From NCBI RefSeq assembly GCF_010907035.1, contig NZ_QUMK01000022.1, positions 1-64,000 on the forward strand: a stretch of DNA of 64,000 bases. Reading direction: 5' to 3'. Of this stretch, positions 8,077 through 15,730 are shown piece after piece. The notes under the pieces were generated by a model. The model made no database searches, was not told the origin of the DNA, and saw only the letters and a list, made by a program, of their open reading frames with translations. Source of the DNA: Rhodopseudomonas sp. BR0M22 (GTDB lineage: Bacteria > Pseudomonadota > Alphaproteobacteria > Rhizobiales > Xanthobacteraceae). The stretch's first letter is position 1. Each line of letters begins with the position of its first letter. The translations under genes and the position numbers were made by a program.

Positions 8077-8946
8077 ATGCTGAATCCCGACGACCTCGTC
8101 GCCATCGACATCCACACCCACGCCGAGGAGCCGTGCGGCTGCCACGCCGACGACGGCTACGACGACTTCCAGGCTCGGATGGCCGAGTATTTCGGCTCGC
8201 CCAACAAGCATCCGCCGACAGTGCCCGAGACCGCTGCGTATTATCGCGCCAAGAAGATCGCCGCGGTGATCTTCCCGGTGGACGCCGAGCGCGAAACCGG
8301 CTTCCGCCGTTACAACAACGACGAGATGATCGAACTGACGCGGCAGAATTCCGACGTGCTGATTCCGTTCGCCTCGATCGATCCGCACAAGGGCAAGCTC
8401 GGCGTCCGCGAAGCGCGGCGGCTGATCGCCGACTACGGCATCAAGGGCTTCAAATTCCACCCGACGATGCAGGGCTTCTATCCCAACGACCGGCTCGCCT
8501 ACCCGCTGTACGAGGCGATCCAGGAAGGCGGCGCGATCGCGCTGTTCCACACCGGCCAGACCGGCGTCGGCTCCGGCATGCCGGGCGGCATGGGGATGCG
8601 GCTGAAATACTCCAACCCTATGTACATGGACGACGTCGCGGCCGATTTCCCGGACATGAAGATCATCCTGGCGCACCCGTCCTTCCCCTGGCAGGAAGAG
8701 GCGCTGTCGGTCGCGACCCACAAGCCCAACGTCTATATCGACCTGTCGGGCTGGTCGCCGAAGTACTTCCCGCCGATCCTTGTGCGCTACATCAACACCA
8801 TTCTGCAGGACAAGATGCTGTTCGGCTCTGACTGGCCGGTGATCACCCCGGACCGCTGGCTGTCGGACTTCGCCAAGCTCGAGATCCGCGACGAGGTCCG
8901 GCCGAAAGTGCTGAAGCACAACGCCCGCAAGCTCTTGGGGATCTAG
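8077..8946 (+). CDS. Amidohydrolase family 2 (metal-dependent hydrolase)
   Basis: A 289-residue TIM-barrel hydrolase. The metal-ligand motifs appear in order: DIHTHAE, GFKFHPTMQGF, LFHTGQTG, ILAHPSFPWQEE and the catalytic FGSDWPV near the C-terminus. Family 2 members hydrolyse or decarboxylate ring compounds. Some R. palustris paralogues are annotated as hydrolases of 4-hydroxyphenyl-beta-ketoacyl-CoA, but nothing in this sequence fixes the substrate. The ATG at 8077 has AAGGAAA upstream. It is followed by a palindromic repeat and a haloacid dehalogenase gene, so a shared catabolic role is possible but unproven. Confidence 0.88.
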   Translation: MLNPDDLVAIDIHTHAEEPCGCHADDGYDDFQARMAEYFGSPNKHPPTVPETAAYYRAKKIAAVIFPVDAERETGFRRYNNDEMIELTRQNSDVLIPFASIDPHKGKLGVREARRLIADYGIKGFKFHPTMQGFYPNDRLAYPLYEAIQEGGAIALFHTGQTGVGSGMPGGMGMRLKYSNPMYMDDVAADFPDMKIILAHPSFPWQEEALSVATHKPNVYIDLSGWSPKYFPPILVRYINTILQDKMLFGSDWPVITPDRWLSDFAKLEIRDEVRPKVLKHNARKLLGI

Positions 8947-8956
8947 GACCTCAACC

Positions 8957-9046
8957 TTCGTCATTGCGAGCGAAGCGAAGCAATCCAGGAGCGTCGTGCA
9001 CTGAGCCGCTGGATTGCTTCGTCGCTTCGCTCCTCGCAATGACGAA
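8957..9046. repeat. Palindromic intergenic repeat, family B, copy 1
   Basis: Left arm 8957-8988 (TCATTGCGAGCGAAGCGAAG followed by CAATCCAG) and right arm 9009-9046 are inverted copies around a 20-base loop. The same arms recur at 21315-21398. It lies between two co-oriented genes and would form a long hairpin in a read-through transcript. Confidence 0.88.
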
Positions 9047-9087
9047 GGAAAGGCTTCTTCACCGAAACAAATCGAGAGTTGCCACCC

Positions 9088-9828
9088 ATGCCCATCGCCG
9101 CCGTCGTGTTCGATGCCTATGGCACGCTGTACGACATTCAGTCGGTCGCGGCGGTGACCGAGGCCGAGTTTCCCGGCCGCGGCGATCTGATCACGCAGCT
9201 TTGGCGCATCAAGCAGCTCGAATATACGTGGCTGCGCTCGCAGATGGGGACTTACGAGGACTTCGCGGTCGTCACCCGGGATTCGCTCGCCTACACGCTC
9301 GACTGCCTCGGCATCGAAGCGGGCGGCGGCGCGTTCGAGCGGATCTTCGCCAAATATCTCGATCTTGCGCTCTATCCCGAAGCGCTGTCGGCGCTGGATG
9401 CGCTCGCGCCCTGCAAGCGCGCGATCCTGTCCAACGGCAGCCCCGATATGCTCGGCGATCTCGTCCGCAACACGGGACTCGATCGCGTGCTCGACGACGT
9501 GATCAGTGTCGATGCCGCCAAGGTGTTCAAGCCGCACCCGCGCGCCTACGCGCTGGCCGAAGCGCGGCTCGGCGTGGCGCCGCGCGAGATGCTGTTCGTG
9601 TCATCCAACCCGTGGGACGTCGCCGGCGCCAAAGCGTTCGGCTTCAACGTGGCCTGGATCGAGCGCGTCAGCCGCGACGCGATGGCGCGCGAACTACAGC
9701 GGCCCGGGCCCCTGCCGCCGCAAACGCTGTTCAAGGCGCTGCGTACCCAGATGGACGTGCTCGGGTTCGAACCGGACCATCGCATCGGATCGCTGACGGC
9801 GCTGGCGGAGATCGTGGCGAGCCGCTGA
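9088..9828 (+). CDS. (S)-2-haloacid dehalogenase, type II
   Basis: A 246-residue HAD-superfamily enzyme that hydrolyses L-2-haloalkanoates to D-2-hydroxy acids. The nucleophile Asp is in VVFDAYGTLYD at the N-terminus. Further class motifs are LSNGSPDML (motif II region), the Lys in KVFKPHPRAY and the family-typical VSSNPWDVAGAKAFG. The ATG at 9088 is preferred to an upstream in-frame TTG. The substrate range cannot be read from sequence; a generic HAD phosphatase is the alternative, but SSNPWD favours the dehalogenase subgroup. Confidence 0.88.
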   Translation: MPIAAVVFDAYGTLYDIQSVAAVTEAEFPGRGDLITQLWRIKQLEYTWLRSQMGTYEDFAVVTRDSLAYTLDCLGIEAGGGAFERIFAKYLDLALYPEALSALDALAPCKRAILSNGSPDMLGDLVRNTGLDRVLDDVISVDAAKVFKPHPRAYALAEARLGVAPREMLFVSSNPWDVAGAKAFGFNVAWIERVSRDAMARELQRPGPLPPQTLFKALRTQMDVLGFEPDHRIGSLTALAEIVASR

Positions 9829-9903
9829 GTTTGCGCCGTCGCAGGCTTTGCGGCATATCGGCTGCTCAGTTGCCGGCACCGAGCGCCGGCCCCGAGGAGC
9901 CGC

Positions 9904-10371
9904 ATGAGTCTGGAATCCGTTCGCGCCTGGTTCGCCCAACACGCCCCCGATATCGCCGTGGAAGAATCGACGATGAGCTCGGCCACCGTGCCGCTCGCCG
10001 CCGAAGCCTACGGCGTGCCGCCGGAACAGATCGCCAAGACGCTGTCGCTACGCGTCGGCGAGCGCGTGGTCCTGATCGTCACCAGCGGCACGACGCGGCT
10101 CGACAACAAGAAGGCCAAGGCGCTGCTCGGCGGCAAGCCGAAGATGCTCGGCGTTCACGAAGTTGCCGATCTCACCGGCCACGAGGTCGGGGGCGTCTGT
10201 CCGTTCGGGTTGAAGGAGCCGCTGCCGATCTATTGCGACGTGTCCCTGCGACAATTCGACCTCGTGGTTCCGGCCGCCGGCTCGACCCACAGCGCGGCGC
10301 GGATCGCGCCGCAACGGATGGCCGAACTGGTCGGCGCCGAATGGGTCGACGTTTGCGAAGCGCGCGACTGA
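9904..10371 (+). CDS. YbaK/EbsC-family aminoacyl-tRNA deacylase
   Basis: A 155-residue trans-editing domain protein related to the ProRS INS domain. Members hydrolyse mischarged tRNA such as Cys-tRNA(Pro) or Ala-tRNA(Pro). Visible family features are TLSLRVGERVVLIVTSGTTR, LDNKKAKALL with the conserved functional Lys, ADLTGHEVGGVCPFGL and the late AGSTHSAARI. The gene has its own 75-base upstream spacer ending with GAGGAGCCGC before the ATG. The exact tRNA substrate is not readable. Confidence 0.9.
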   Translation: MSLESVRAWFAQHAPDIAVEESTMSSATVPLAAEAYGVPPEQIAKTLSLRVGERVVLIVTSGTTRLDNKKAKALLGGKPKMLGVHEVADLTGHEVGGVCPFGLKEPLPIYCDVSLRQFDLVVPAAGSTHSAARIAPQRMAELVGAEWVDVCEARD

Positions 10372-10697
10372 CCGCGCGCCCACGATCGATCCACAGCCGC
10401 ACGACCGTCGCTTCGAGCGATTCTGTTTTTGATAGAATCGAGAGCGTGCTTCGGAGTGCTCACAACAAGGTACAACCTCATGGTGAGGAGGCGCGAAGCG
10501 CCGTCTCGAACCATGCGCCGCAGGCGATGCCGTTGCTCGCTACGTTTTCAACGAAGCCCCGGCGACCTTCGGCGCGAAGAAGTGGCGACGAGAAAGCGCT
10601 GCTCGACCCAAATGCGAAGGGGCGGCCTCGCTGCGCAGGCCGCCCCTTCTTCAGTTGGAAAACGAGTTCTTCAGTTTGAAAATGAGGCGTCGTCCGC
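10372..10697. other. Intergenic region with palindromic repeat and GC-rich hairpin
   Basis: No gene is visible in these 326 bases. They contain repeat family D at 10476-10517 and a GC-rich hairpin at 10619-10650 (GGGGCGGCCT ... AGGCCGCCCC) between the convergent YbaK and Gly/Tyr-rich genes, the latter a likely terminator without a clean T run. Confidence 0.5.
10476..10517. repeat. Palindromic intergenic repeat, family D
   Basis: An imperfect palindrome with CCTCATGGT and ACCATG ends, and an inner hairpin GGCGCGAAGCGCC at 10490-10502. Elements of the form CCTCATGGTGAGGAG...CTCGAACCATGAGG are common between genes in Bradyrhizobium relatives. The right end here is degraded. Confidence 0.7.
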
Positions 10698-11000
10698 TCA
10701 CCAGCGGCGCCAACCATGATGCCGCCAATACGGCCGCGGTCCGTAATAACGCGGACCGTAATAGCGCGGGCCGTAGAACCGCGGACCATAGTAGCCGTAA
10801 GCGCCGTAGTAGTTCGGCCGCCACCAGCACCGGCCCCATTCATTACAGACGTAGCGAACCTGGTCGACCTGGGCGGCTGCGCCGCCGGCGACTTGCGCGG
10901 TGCCGGGAAGACCATTCGGCATCGCCGCAGACGCAATGCCGGGAGCGAACGCGGCCGCGCCCAGAGTGGCAGCGGCAGCAATGGCGAGTTTCAGTCTCAT
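10698..11000 (-). CDS. Exported Gly/Tyr/Arg-rich small protein
   Basis: A 100-residue protein starting MRLKLAIAAAATLGAAAFAP, a clear signal peptide cleaved near GIASAA. The mature part has a short hydrophilic region with one Cys pair (VCNEWGRCWW) and then a repetitive tail of YYGPR units (FYGPRYYGPRYYGPRPYW) ending HHGWRRW. The ATG at 11000 is preceded by a perfect AGGAGG. Similar small secreted proteins are widespread in Rhizobiales and have no known function. A palindrome at 11080-11097 upstream may be its operator. Confidence 0.85.
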   Translation of the reverse strand: MRLKLAIAAAATLGAAAFAPGIASAAMPNGLPGTAQVAGGAAAQVDQVRYVCNEWGRCWWRPNYYGAYGYYGPRFYGPRYYGPRYYGPRPYWRHHGWRRW

Positions 11001-11079
11001 CGAACAACCTCCTTCGGACCGAGAACCATTGATCGATCCGGAATCTAGGAGGTCGCATCTGAACGGGCGCTGACGAGCG

Positions 11080-11097
11080 AGTTCATCTACATGAACT
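11080..11097. promoter_or_regulatory. Perfect 7-4-7 palindrome, possible operator
   Basis: AGTTCAT-CTAC-ATGAACT is a perfect inverted repeat 80 bases upstream of the small exported protein gene (-) and 42 bases past the MCP stop codon. It has no T tract and does not look like a terminator; a regulator binding site is the simplest reading. The regulator is unknown. Confidence 0.45.
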
Positions 11098-11138
11098 TGC
11101 ATTAAGGTATGCGGCACAATTCGTTCGGCCACAGCCGC

Positions 11139-12464
11139 TCACGCGGCCTCGCGGGCCTCCGCGCCGTCGCGATGAAGCGTGCGCAGGAAGTCGCGCACCG
11201 CATCGCCGAGTGAACGAGCCTGCTGCGCCAGCGTGCCGGATGCCGACAGCGTCACCTCGGCGTGCTGTTCGGTGTCACTGATGTTGCTGCCGACGCTATG
11301 GATGTTCCCCGAGATGTCGCGAATGCCGGCGAACGCCTGTTCGACGTTGCGCGCGACTTCTTCGGTCGCCGCCGTCTGCGCTTCGACCGCGAGCGAGACC
11401 TGATGCGTGATGTCGTCGACTTCCCCGATCGAACGGCCGATCCCGGAAATCGCATCGACCGCAGCGCGGGTGGTCTCCTGCACTTCGGCGATGCTGCGCG
11501 AGATGTCGCGCGTGGCATTGGCGGTCTGTTCGGCGAGCGACTTCACTTCCTGCGCCACCACCGAGAACCCCCGCCCCGCCTCGCCGGCGCGGGCCGCTTC
11601 GATCGTGGCGTTGAGCGCCAACAGATTGGTCTGGGACGCGATTTCTTCGATCAACTGCACGATCGCGCCGATCCGCTCGGTAGCGGTCGACAGGCTGCCG
11701 ACCGTGTCGCGAGCGTGATCGGAGGCCGCCACCGCGGCCTTCGCGATCTCCGCCGAGCGATTGACGCCGCCCAGGATCCCATTGGCGGAGGCGGTCAACT
11801 CGGCGGTGGCGGCCGCCACCGTCTCCATATTGTTGGAGGCCTGTTCGCTGGCCGCCGAGACCGCCATGGTGCGTTCGCGCGTTACGCTGACGCCGCGGCT
11901 GAGGCTGCCAGCGGTCTCGCCCATATTGCTGGACGCGGCGCCGACGGCATCGATCACCGTACCGATCGCAGTCTCGAACTCTGCGGTGTTGGCGTTGAAC
12001 GCCGCGACCCTGGTCTCGATCACCTGCATCGCCTCGTTGATGGTGCGGCTGGCGATCAGCAGCGAGCCGCGCAGCCCCTGCGGCAAGATGTGACGATAGT
12101 ATTTGTCGTCGCGGATCGCCGCCATCGCGGCGCTGGATTCGCGCACGAACGCGTCGCAGCGATCGATCATGTCGTTGAAACGATGCTGCAGGTCGAGCAG
12201 ACGCCCGTGATCGCGACGCCCGACCAGCCGGGCCTCGAAGTCGCCGTCGGCGACGCGGCCGCAGACCTCGTCGATCTGGGTCAGCATGCGATCCAGCCGC
12301 AGCAGCATCGCCGCGACGCCAGCGGCGCCGAGCAGCGATACGCCGAAGCCGATCAGCAGCAGCAGCGGTACGGCGAGCACAACGCCCGCCGCCGCAGCCA
12401 GCGTCCCGGCCACGCAGGCGGCGAGGCAGAGACCAGCCCTAAAGAGAGAAGACGAGTTGATCAT
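11139..12464 (-). CDS. Methyl-accepting chemotaxis protein lacking a periplasmic sensor
   Basis: A 441-residue chemotaxis transducer. Two hydrophobic segments lie almost back to back (residues about 8-27 and 30-55), so there is no periplasmic domain. A HAMP-like linker follows ([20 protein letters not shown]). The C-terminal signalling domain has the hairpin tip [20 protein letters not shown] followed by [20 protein letters not shown], which contacts CheA/CheW. The gene overlaps the upstream PAS gene by 26 bases. Membrane anchor, no ligand domain and an Aer-type PAS partner suggest a split energy-taxis receptor. No C-terminal CheR/CheB pentapeptide is seen. Confidence 0.93.
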   Translation of the reverse strand: MINSSSLFRAGLCLAACVAGTLAAAAGVVLAVPLLLLIGFGVSLLGAAGVAAMLLRLDRMLTQIDEVCGRVADGDFEARLVGRRDHGRLLDLQHRFNDMIDRCDAFVRESSAAMAAIRDDKYYRHILPQGLRGSLLIASRTINEAMQVIETRVAAFNANTAEFETAIGTVIDAVGAASSNMGETAGSLSRGVSVTRERTMAVSAASEQASNNMETVAAATAELTASANGILGGVNRSAEIAKAAVAASDHARDTVGSLSTATERIGAIVQLIEEIASQTNLLALNATIEAARAGEAGRGFSVVAQEVKSLAEQTANATRDISRSIAEVQETTRAAVDAISGIGRSIGEVDDITHQVSLAVEAQTAATEEVARNVEQAFAGIRDISGNIHSVGSNISDTEQHAEVTLSASGTLAQQARSLGDAVRDFLRTLHRDGAEAREAA

Positions 12465-12960
12465 AGGAAATGTTCTTCGACTTGACGAAATCGATCAGGT
12501 GATGATGGCCGGCCGCCAGCGAGTCCTTGCCGTTGCGGTGCCGTGCTTCCTGCGCCAGCAGCTCGGCATAGACCGGCTCCAGTGCGGCGACGACCCGGCG
12601 CTCCGGAACGCGGCGATTGGAGTGATAGCCGATCACGGTCCCGGCAGGATCGAACGACGGCGTGACGTGGGCGAACACCCAGTAATGATCGCCGTCCTTT
12701 GTCATGTTCTTGACGTAGGCGAAAATCTCGCGCCCTTCGGCAAGGGTGTCCCACAGAAGCTTGAACACACAACGCGGCATGTCGGGATGCCGCACGATCG
12801 AATGCGGCTGACCGAGCAGTTCGGCCTCACTGTATCCGCAAATGTCGATGAACACCCGATTGGCGTAGGTGATCCGCCCCTTCAGGTCGGTCTTGGACAC
12901 GATGATGTCGTCGGCGTCGAAGAACACTTCAACGCCCGTGGGTTTGACGGAAGAGGTCAC
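12439..12960 (-). CDS. Aer-like PAS domain protein (FAD/redox sensor of split energy-taxis receptor)
   Basis: A single PAS protein of about 173 residues. Its core closely follows the N-terminal PAS of E. coli Aer: [33 protein letters not shown] (the Aer R-H-x-D motif implicated in FAD binding), then the [18 protein letters not shown] region. It has no HAMP or signalling part; those are in the overlapping downstream MCP gene. The GTG at 12960 is chosen just before the PAS fold. An in-frame TTG at 13026 would add 22 residues, and neither has a good ribosome site. Together the two genes look like Aer divided in two. Confidence 0.88.
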   Translation of the reverse strand: MTSSVKPTGVEVFFDADDIIVSKTDLKGRITYANRVFIDICGYSEAELLGQPHSIVRHPDMPRCVFKLLWDTLAEGREIFAYVKNMTKDGDHYWVFAHVTPSFDPAGTVIGYHSNRRVPERRVVAALEPVYAELLAQEARHRNGKDSLAAGHHHLIDFVKSKNISYDQLVFSL

Positions 12961-13196
12961 GGCGAAATCCGGCTCTGCGACTGAAGGCGATCTGCGCGGA
13001 CACTGATCAACGCCCTGGTCCCGCAACGCAAAGCTACGAGGTAGGTCTTAATAGTTAGTTCGCCAGACGAGCGGCCAACCCACCCCATTACAGATAATCA
13101 ACGGCAGGCGTCACGATCATCCGATCGATCCTTCGACGTACTACCAACTCAGGTTGTAGTATTTTACCTGACAAGAACAAATCGTCCGTCCGGGCT

Positions 13197-13421
13197 TCAC
13201 CTCTTATCGTTCTGGCGACGGCCCACACCTGCGACAAGAAGAAATGCAACGACCAGACTGGCGACGTTCAGCGCCCAAACCCTCACGGACGAGACCGGCC
13301 ATCCAAAGCCGCTGACCATCACCACGCTGAGAACAGCCGCGATGATGACCGCGGCCGCGCCTGCCCCAGCGAGGCGTCCGACATCCCTTCGCGATAACTT
13401 CGGCATCGGCCATTTCGGCAT
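13197..13421 (-). CDS. Small two-helix membrane protein, candidate stress regulon member
   Basis: A hypothetical protein of about 74 residues with a basic N-terminus and two hydrophobic segments (AAAVIIAAVLSVVMVSGF and VWALNVASLVVAFLLVAGVG), ending in RRQNDKR. I recognise no family. The evidence that it is real is a match to an EcfG-type promoter about 90 bases upstream on the same strand. The start is uncertain: ATG at 13421 is used, GTG at 13469 is possible, and neither has a strong ribosome site. Confidence 0.55.
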   Translation of the reverse strand: MPKWPMPKLSRRDVGRLAGAGAAAVIIAAVLSVVMVSGFGWPVSSVRVWALNVASLVVAFLLVAGVGRRQNDKR

Positions 13422-13507
13422 CGGGGGACGTCCGCATGTGAGGGCTTGGCCAGGCTGTTCTGGCGGCACAGGCGCCGCTGCAATTTGCGGGGCTGGCCAT
13501 GACCCTT

Positions 13508-13532
13508 AACGCGGTGCGCGGGACTGAGTTCC
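13508..13532 (-). promoter_or_regulatory. EcfG-type (general stress) promoter for the small membrane protein
   Basis: Reading the minus strand, GGAAC (13532-13528), 16 bases, then CGTT (13511-13508): an exact match to the alphaproteobacterial EcfG consensus GGAAC-N16-CGTT. Predicted transcript start near 13501. Confidence 0.7.
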
Positions 13533-13668
13533 AAAACCGAAACCGACCGTCTCGTCTCCGACAAGCAAGCCCGGCCTCACCCAACCGATTCTTAAGATCC
13601 GGTTGCTAGATCAAGCCGTTGCCGCGTCGTGCCCGACACGGCCGGTTCGGGGAAGCGCTTTGGCCGTC

Positions 13669-15027
13669 ATGGACTCTCCACCAGCAACGCCCCTGGCGGC
13701 GCTGAAGGCGCGCCTGATCGCTCTGTTCGGCGGCTCGAACGAAGCCTCGCTCACCAACCGGCTCGCCGGTACCATTTTCCTCATTCGTGTCATCAGCGCT
13801 GGCCTCGCCTACGGAGCGCAGATCCTGCTGGCACGCTGGATGGGCGGGTCGGACTACGGCATCTATGTCTACGTCTGGACCTGGGTGCTGCTGCTCGGCT
13901 CGATGCTGGACTTCGGCATTTCGGCCTCCGCGCAGAAGATCATTCCAGAATATCGCGCGCGCGGCGAGCTCGACCGGTTGCGCGGCTTTCTGTCCGGCAG
14001 CCGCTGGGGCACGCTGGCAGCTTCCAGCGTCGCATCGCTGCTGCTCGCGCTGCTGGTCTGGGCGCTGTCGCCGCTGATCGGCGACGCCACCGTGGTGCCG
14101 CTGTATCTCGGCTGCCTGACGCTGCCGGCCTTCGTGGTCGCCAACACCCAGGATGGCATTGCCCGGTCGCACGACTGGATGCGGCTCGGGCTGATGCCGC
14201 AATTCATCATCCGGCAGGCGTTGATCATCGGTTTCACGGCCGGCCTGTTCGTGCTCGGCTTCGAACTCGGCGCGGTCGCGGCGATGGCGGCGAGCTGTGC
14301 GGCGGTCTGGATCGCCATGCTCGGCCAGATGGTCGCGCTCAATCGCCGACTCGCCGGCCACGTCCCGGCCGGCCCGCGCGCCTACGACGTCCGCGGCTGG
14401 CTCGCCACCTCGCTGCCGATTCTGCTGGTGGAGAGTTTCTATCTGCTGCTGTCCTACACCGACGTTCTGGTGCTGCAGCAGTTCAGCACGCCGGAAGAGG
14501 TCGGCATCTACTACGCGGTGGTCAAAACGCTGGCGCTGGTGTCGTTCATTCACTACGCGATGTCGGCGAGTACCGCGCACCGCTTTACCGAATATAGCGT
14601 AGCCGGCGACAATGTGAGGCTCGCCGCCTATGTCCGCCATGCGATTCAATGGACGTTCTGGCCGTCGCTGGCGGCGACGCTGGCGCTGCTGGCGCTCGGC
14701 AAACCGCTGCTGTGGCTGTTCGGACCGCAGTTCACCACCGGCTACGGCATCATGTTCGTCGCCGCGATCGGCCTCGTCGTCCGCGCCGCGATCGGTCCGG
14801 TCGAGCGCCTGCTCAACATGCTCGGCCACCAGCAGATCTGCGCCCTCGCCTATGCGCTGGCGTTCGCGGTCAATCTGGCGTTGTGCCTGATCCTGGTCCC
14901 CCGTTTCGGCGGCTACGGCGCCGCCGCCGCGACCTCCGCGGCGCTGACCTTCGAGACCGTGCTGCTGTTCTGGATCGTCCGCAAACGCCTCGGCCTGCAT
15001 GTGCTGGCGTTCGGCAGCAAAGGCTAG
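13669..15027 (+). CDS. Polysaccharide flippase / O-antigen exporter (MATE/MVF superfamily)
   Basis: A 452-residue integral membrane protein with about 12-14 hydrophobic helices spread over its length. The N-terminal part (LAGTIFLIRVISAGLAYGAQ, ARWMGGSDYGIYVYVWTW) is typical of Wzx-like polysaccharide transporters, which flip lipid-linked saccharides across the inner membrane. No glycosyltransferase or polymerase genes are adjacent, so the cargo is unknown. The ATG at 13669 is preferred over an upstream TTG at 13603 because it begins just before the cytoplasmic N-terminal helix. Confidence 0.85.
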   Translation: MDSPPATPLAALKARLIALFGGSNEASLTNRLAGTIFLIRVISAGLAYGAQILLARWMGGSDYGIYVYVWTWVLLLGSMLDFGISASAQKIIPEYRARGELDRLRGFLSGSRWGTLAASSVASLLLALLVWALSPLIGDATVVPLYLGCLTLPAFVVANTQDGIARSHDWMRLGLMPQFIIRQALIIGFTAGLFVLGFELGAVAAMAASCAAVWIAMLGQMVALNRRLAGHVPAGPRAYDVRGWLATSLPILLVESFYLLLSYTDVLVLQQFSTPEEVGIYYAVVKTLALVSFIHYAMSASTAHRFTEYSVAGDNVRLAAYVRHAIQWTFWPSLAATLALLALGKPLLWLFGPQFTTGYGIMFVAAIGLVVRAAIGPVERLLNMLGHQQICALAYALAFAVNLALCLILVPRFGGYGAAAATSAALTFETVLLFWIVRKRLGLHVLAFGSKG

Positions 15028-15047
15028 ATCAAGCGGTCTGGACTCTA

Positions 15048-15076
15048 CTGACCGTCTCACCGTCTCGTGCTATAGT
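15048..15076 (+). promoter_or_regulatory. Sigma-70-like promoter giving a probable leaderless mRNA
   Basis: CTGACC (15048-15053), 17 bases, TATAGT (15071-15076). The expected start, 6-7 bases past the -10, falls on the A of the antitoxin ATG at 15083. No Shine-Dalgarno sequence lies between. Confidence 0.6.
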
Positions 15077-15082
15077 TTCAGA

Positions 15083-15316
15083 ATGAGCGCGGACAACCTC
15101 GAGGATCTGATCAAGCGGGCGGAATCCTGGCCGGAAGCGGCGCGGGAGGAGCTGGCTGCGGTAGCTCGCGAGATCGAAAGCGAGCTTCAAGCAGACCGCT
15201 ATCACGCCAGCGCCGAAGAACTGCTGATCATCGATGCTGCGGTTGCTGCTCTCGACGCAGGCGAACAGGCCACGGACGACGAAATTAGAGCTGCGTTCGC
15301 TAAGTTTGGGCGATGA
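15083..15316 (+). CDS. Small acidic antitoxin of a ParE/RelE-type TA pair
   Basis: A 77-residue acidic protein (SADNLEDLIKRAESWPEAAR, many Glu/Asp/Ala) preceding and overlapping a ParE/RelE-like toxin gene by 4 bases (ATGA). Antitoxin-first order and tight coupling support the assignment. The sequence resembles small rhizobial antitoxins that precede RelE/ParE toxins, but I do not see a clear ribbon-helix-helix. The probable promoter puts the transcript start at the ATG itself. Confidence 0.82.
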   Translation: MSADNLEDLIKRAESWPEAAREELAAVAREIESELQADRYHASAEELLIIDAAVAALDAGEQATDDEIRAAFAKFGR

Positions 15317-15606
15317 AGGTCGTCTACTCCCGGCAGGCTCTCGCCGACCTCGACCAGATCTCCGCCTATTACGGCCAGCACGCAAGCCCGAGAGTTGCCC
15401 GATCGATCGGCGCGCGGATCGAGAACGTGATCGCTCGGATCGCATCGGCTCCCAATTCGGCGCCCAAGGTCACACAACGTCCCGACATTCGATCGGCAGC
15501 CGTGGTGCGCTATCCATTTCGGGTCTTCTATCGCGTGCGAGACTCCAAGATCGAGATCCTGCACATCCGTCACACGGCGCGAGCGCCGATGCGGCAGAGC
15601 GATTAG
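15313..15606 (+). CDS. ParE/RelE-superfamily toxin
   Basis: A 97-residue toxin-fold protein. Family features are YSRQALADLDQISAYY at the N-terminus, ARIENVIARIASAPN in the helical hairpin and VRYPFRVFYRVRDSKIEILH with the final IRHTARAP. ParE members poison gyrase and RelE members cleave mRNA; the Arg-rich C-terminal part does not settle which. The overlap with the antitoxin ensures coupled translation. A hairpin repeat lies 80 bases downstream. Confidence 0.88.
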   Translation: MKVVYSRQALADLDQISAYYGQHASPRVARSIGARIENVIARIASAPNSAPKVTQRPDIRSAAVVRYPFRVFYRVRDSKIEILHIRHTARAPMRQSD

Positions 15607-15687
15607 GCGCCCTACTCATCGACCACGTCGTCGCCCGGCTTGGACGGACAACCAAGTACCCCAGAGACGAAATGCTCTGCATACTGG

Positions 15688-15709
15688 ATCCTCCGCATTC
15701 GCGGAGGAT
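15688..15709. repeat. Short hairpin repeat between convergent genes
   Basis: A perfect 9-bp stem ATCCTCCGC / GCGGAGGAT with the loop ATTC lies between the TA pair and the convergent 3-hydroxybutyrate dehydrogenase gene. It has the form of the short GC-rich intergenic palindromes of this bacterial family and may end transcription from either side. Confidence 0.6.
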
Positions 15710-15730
15710 GACGTCGGCTGTTGGTGCGCC

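Noticed and set aside
13139-13162. TACTAC...GTAGTA hairpin followed by TTTTA
   Set aside because: The T run is on the plus strand but no plus-strand gene precedes it. The stem has a bulge and could be part of the promoter region of the PAS gene; function not supported.
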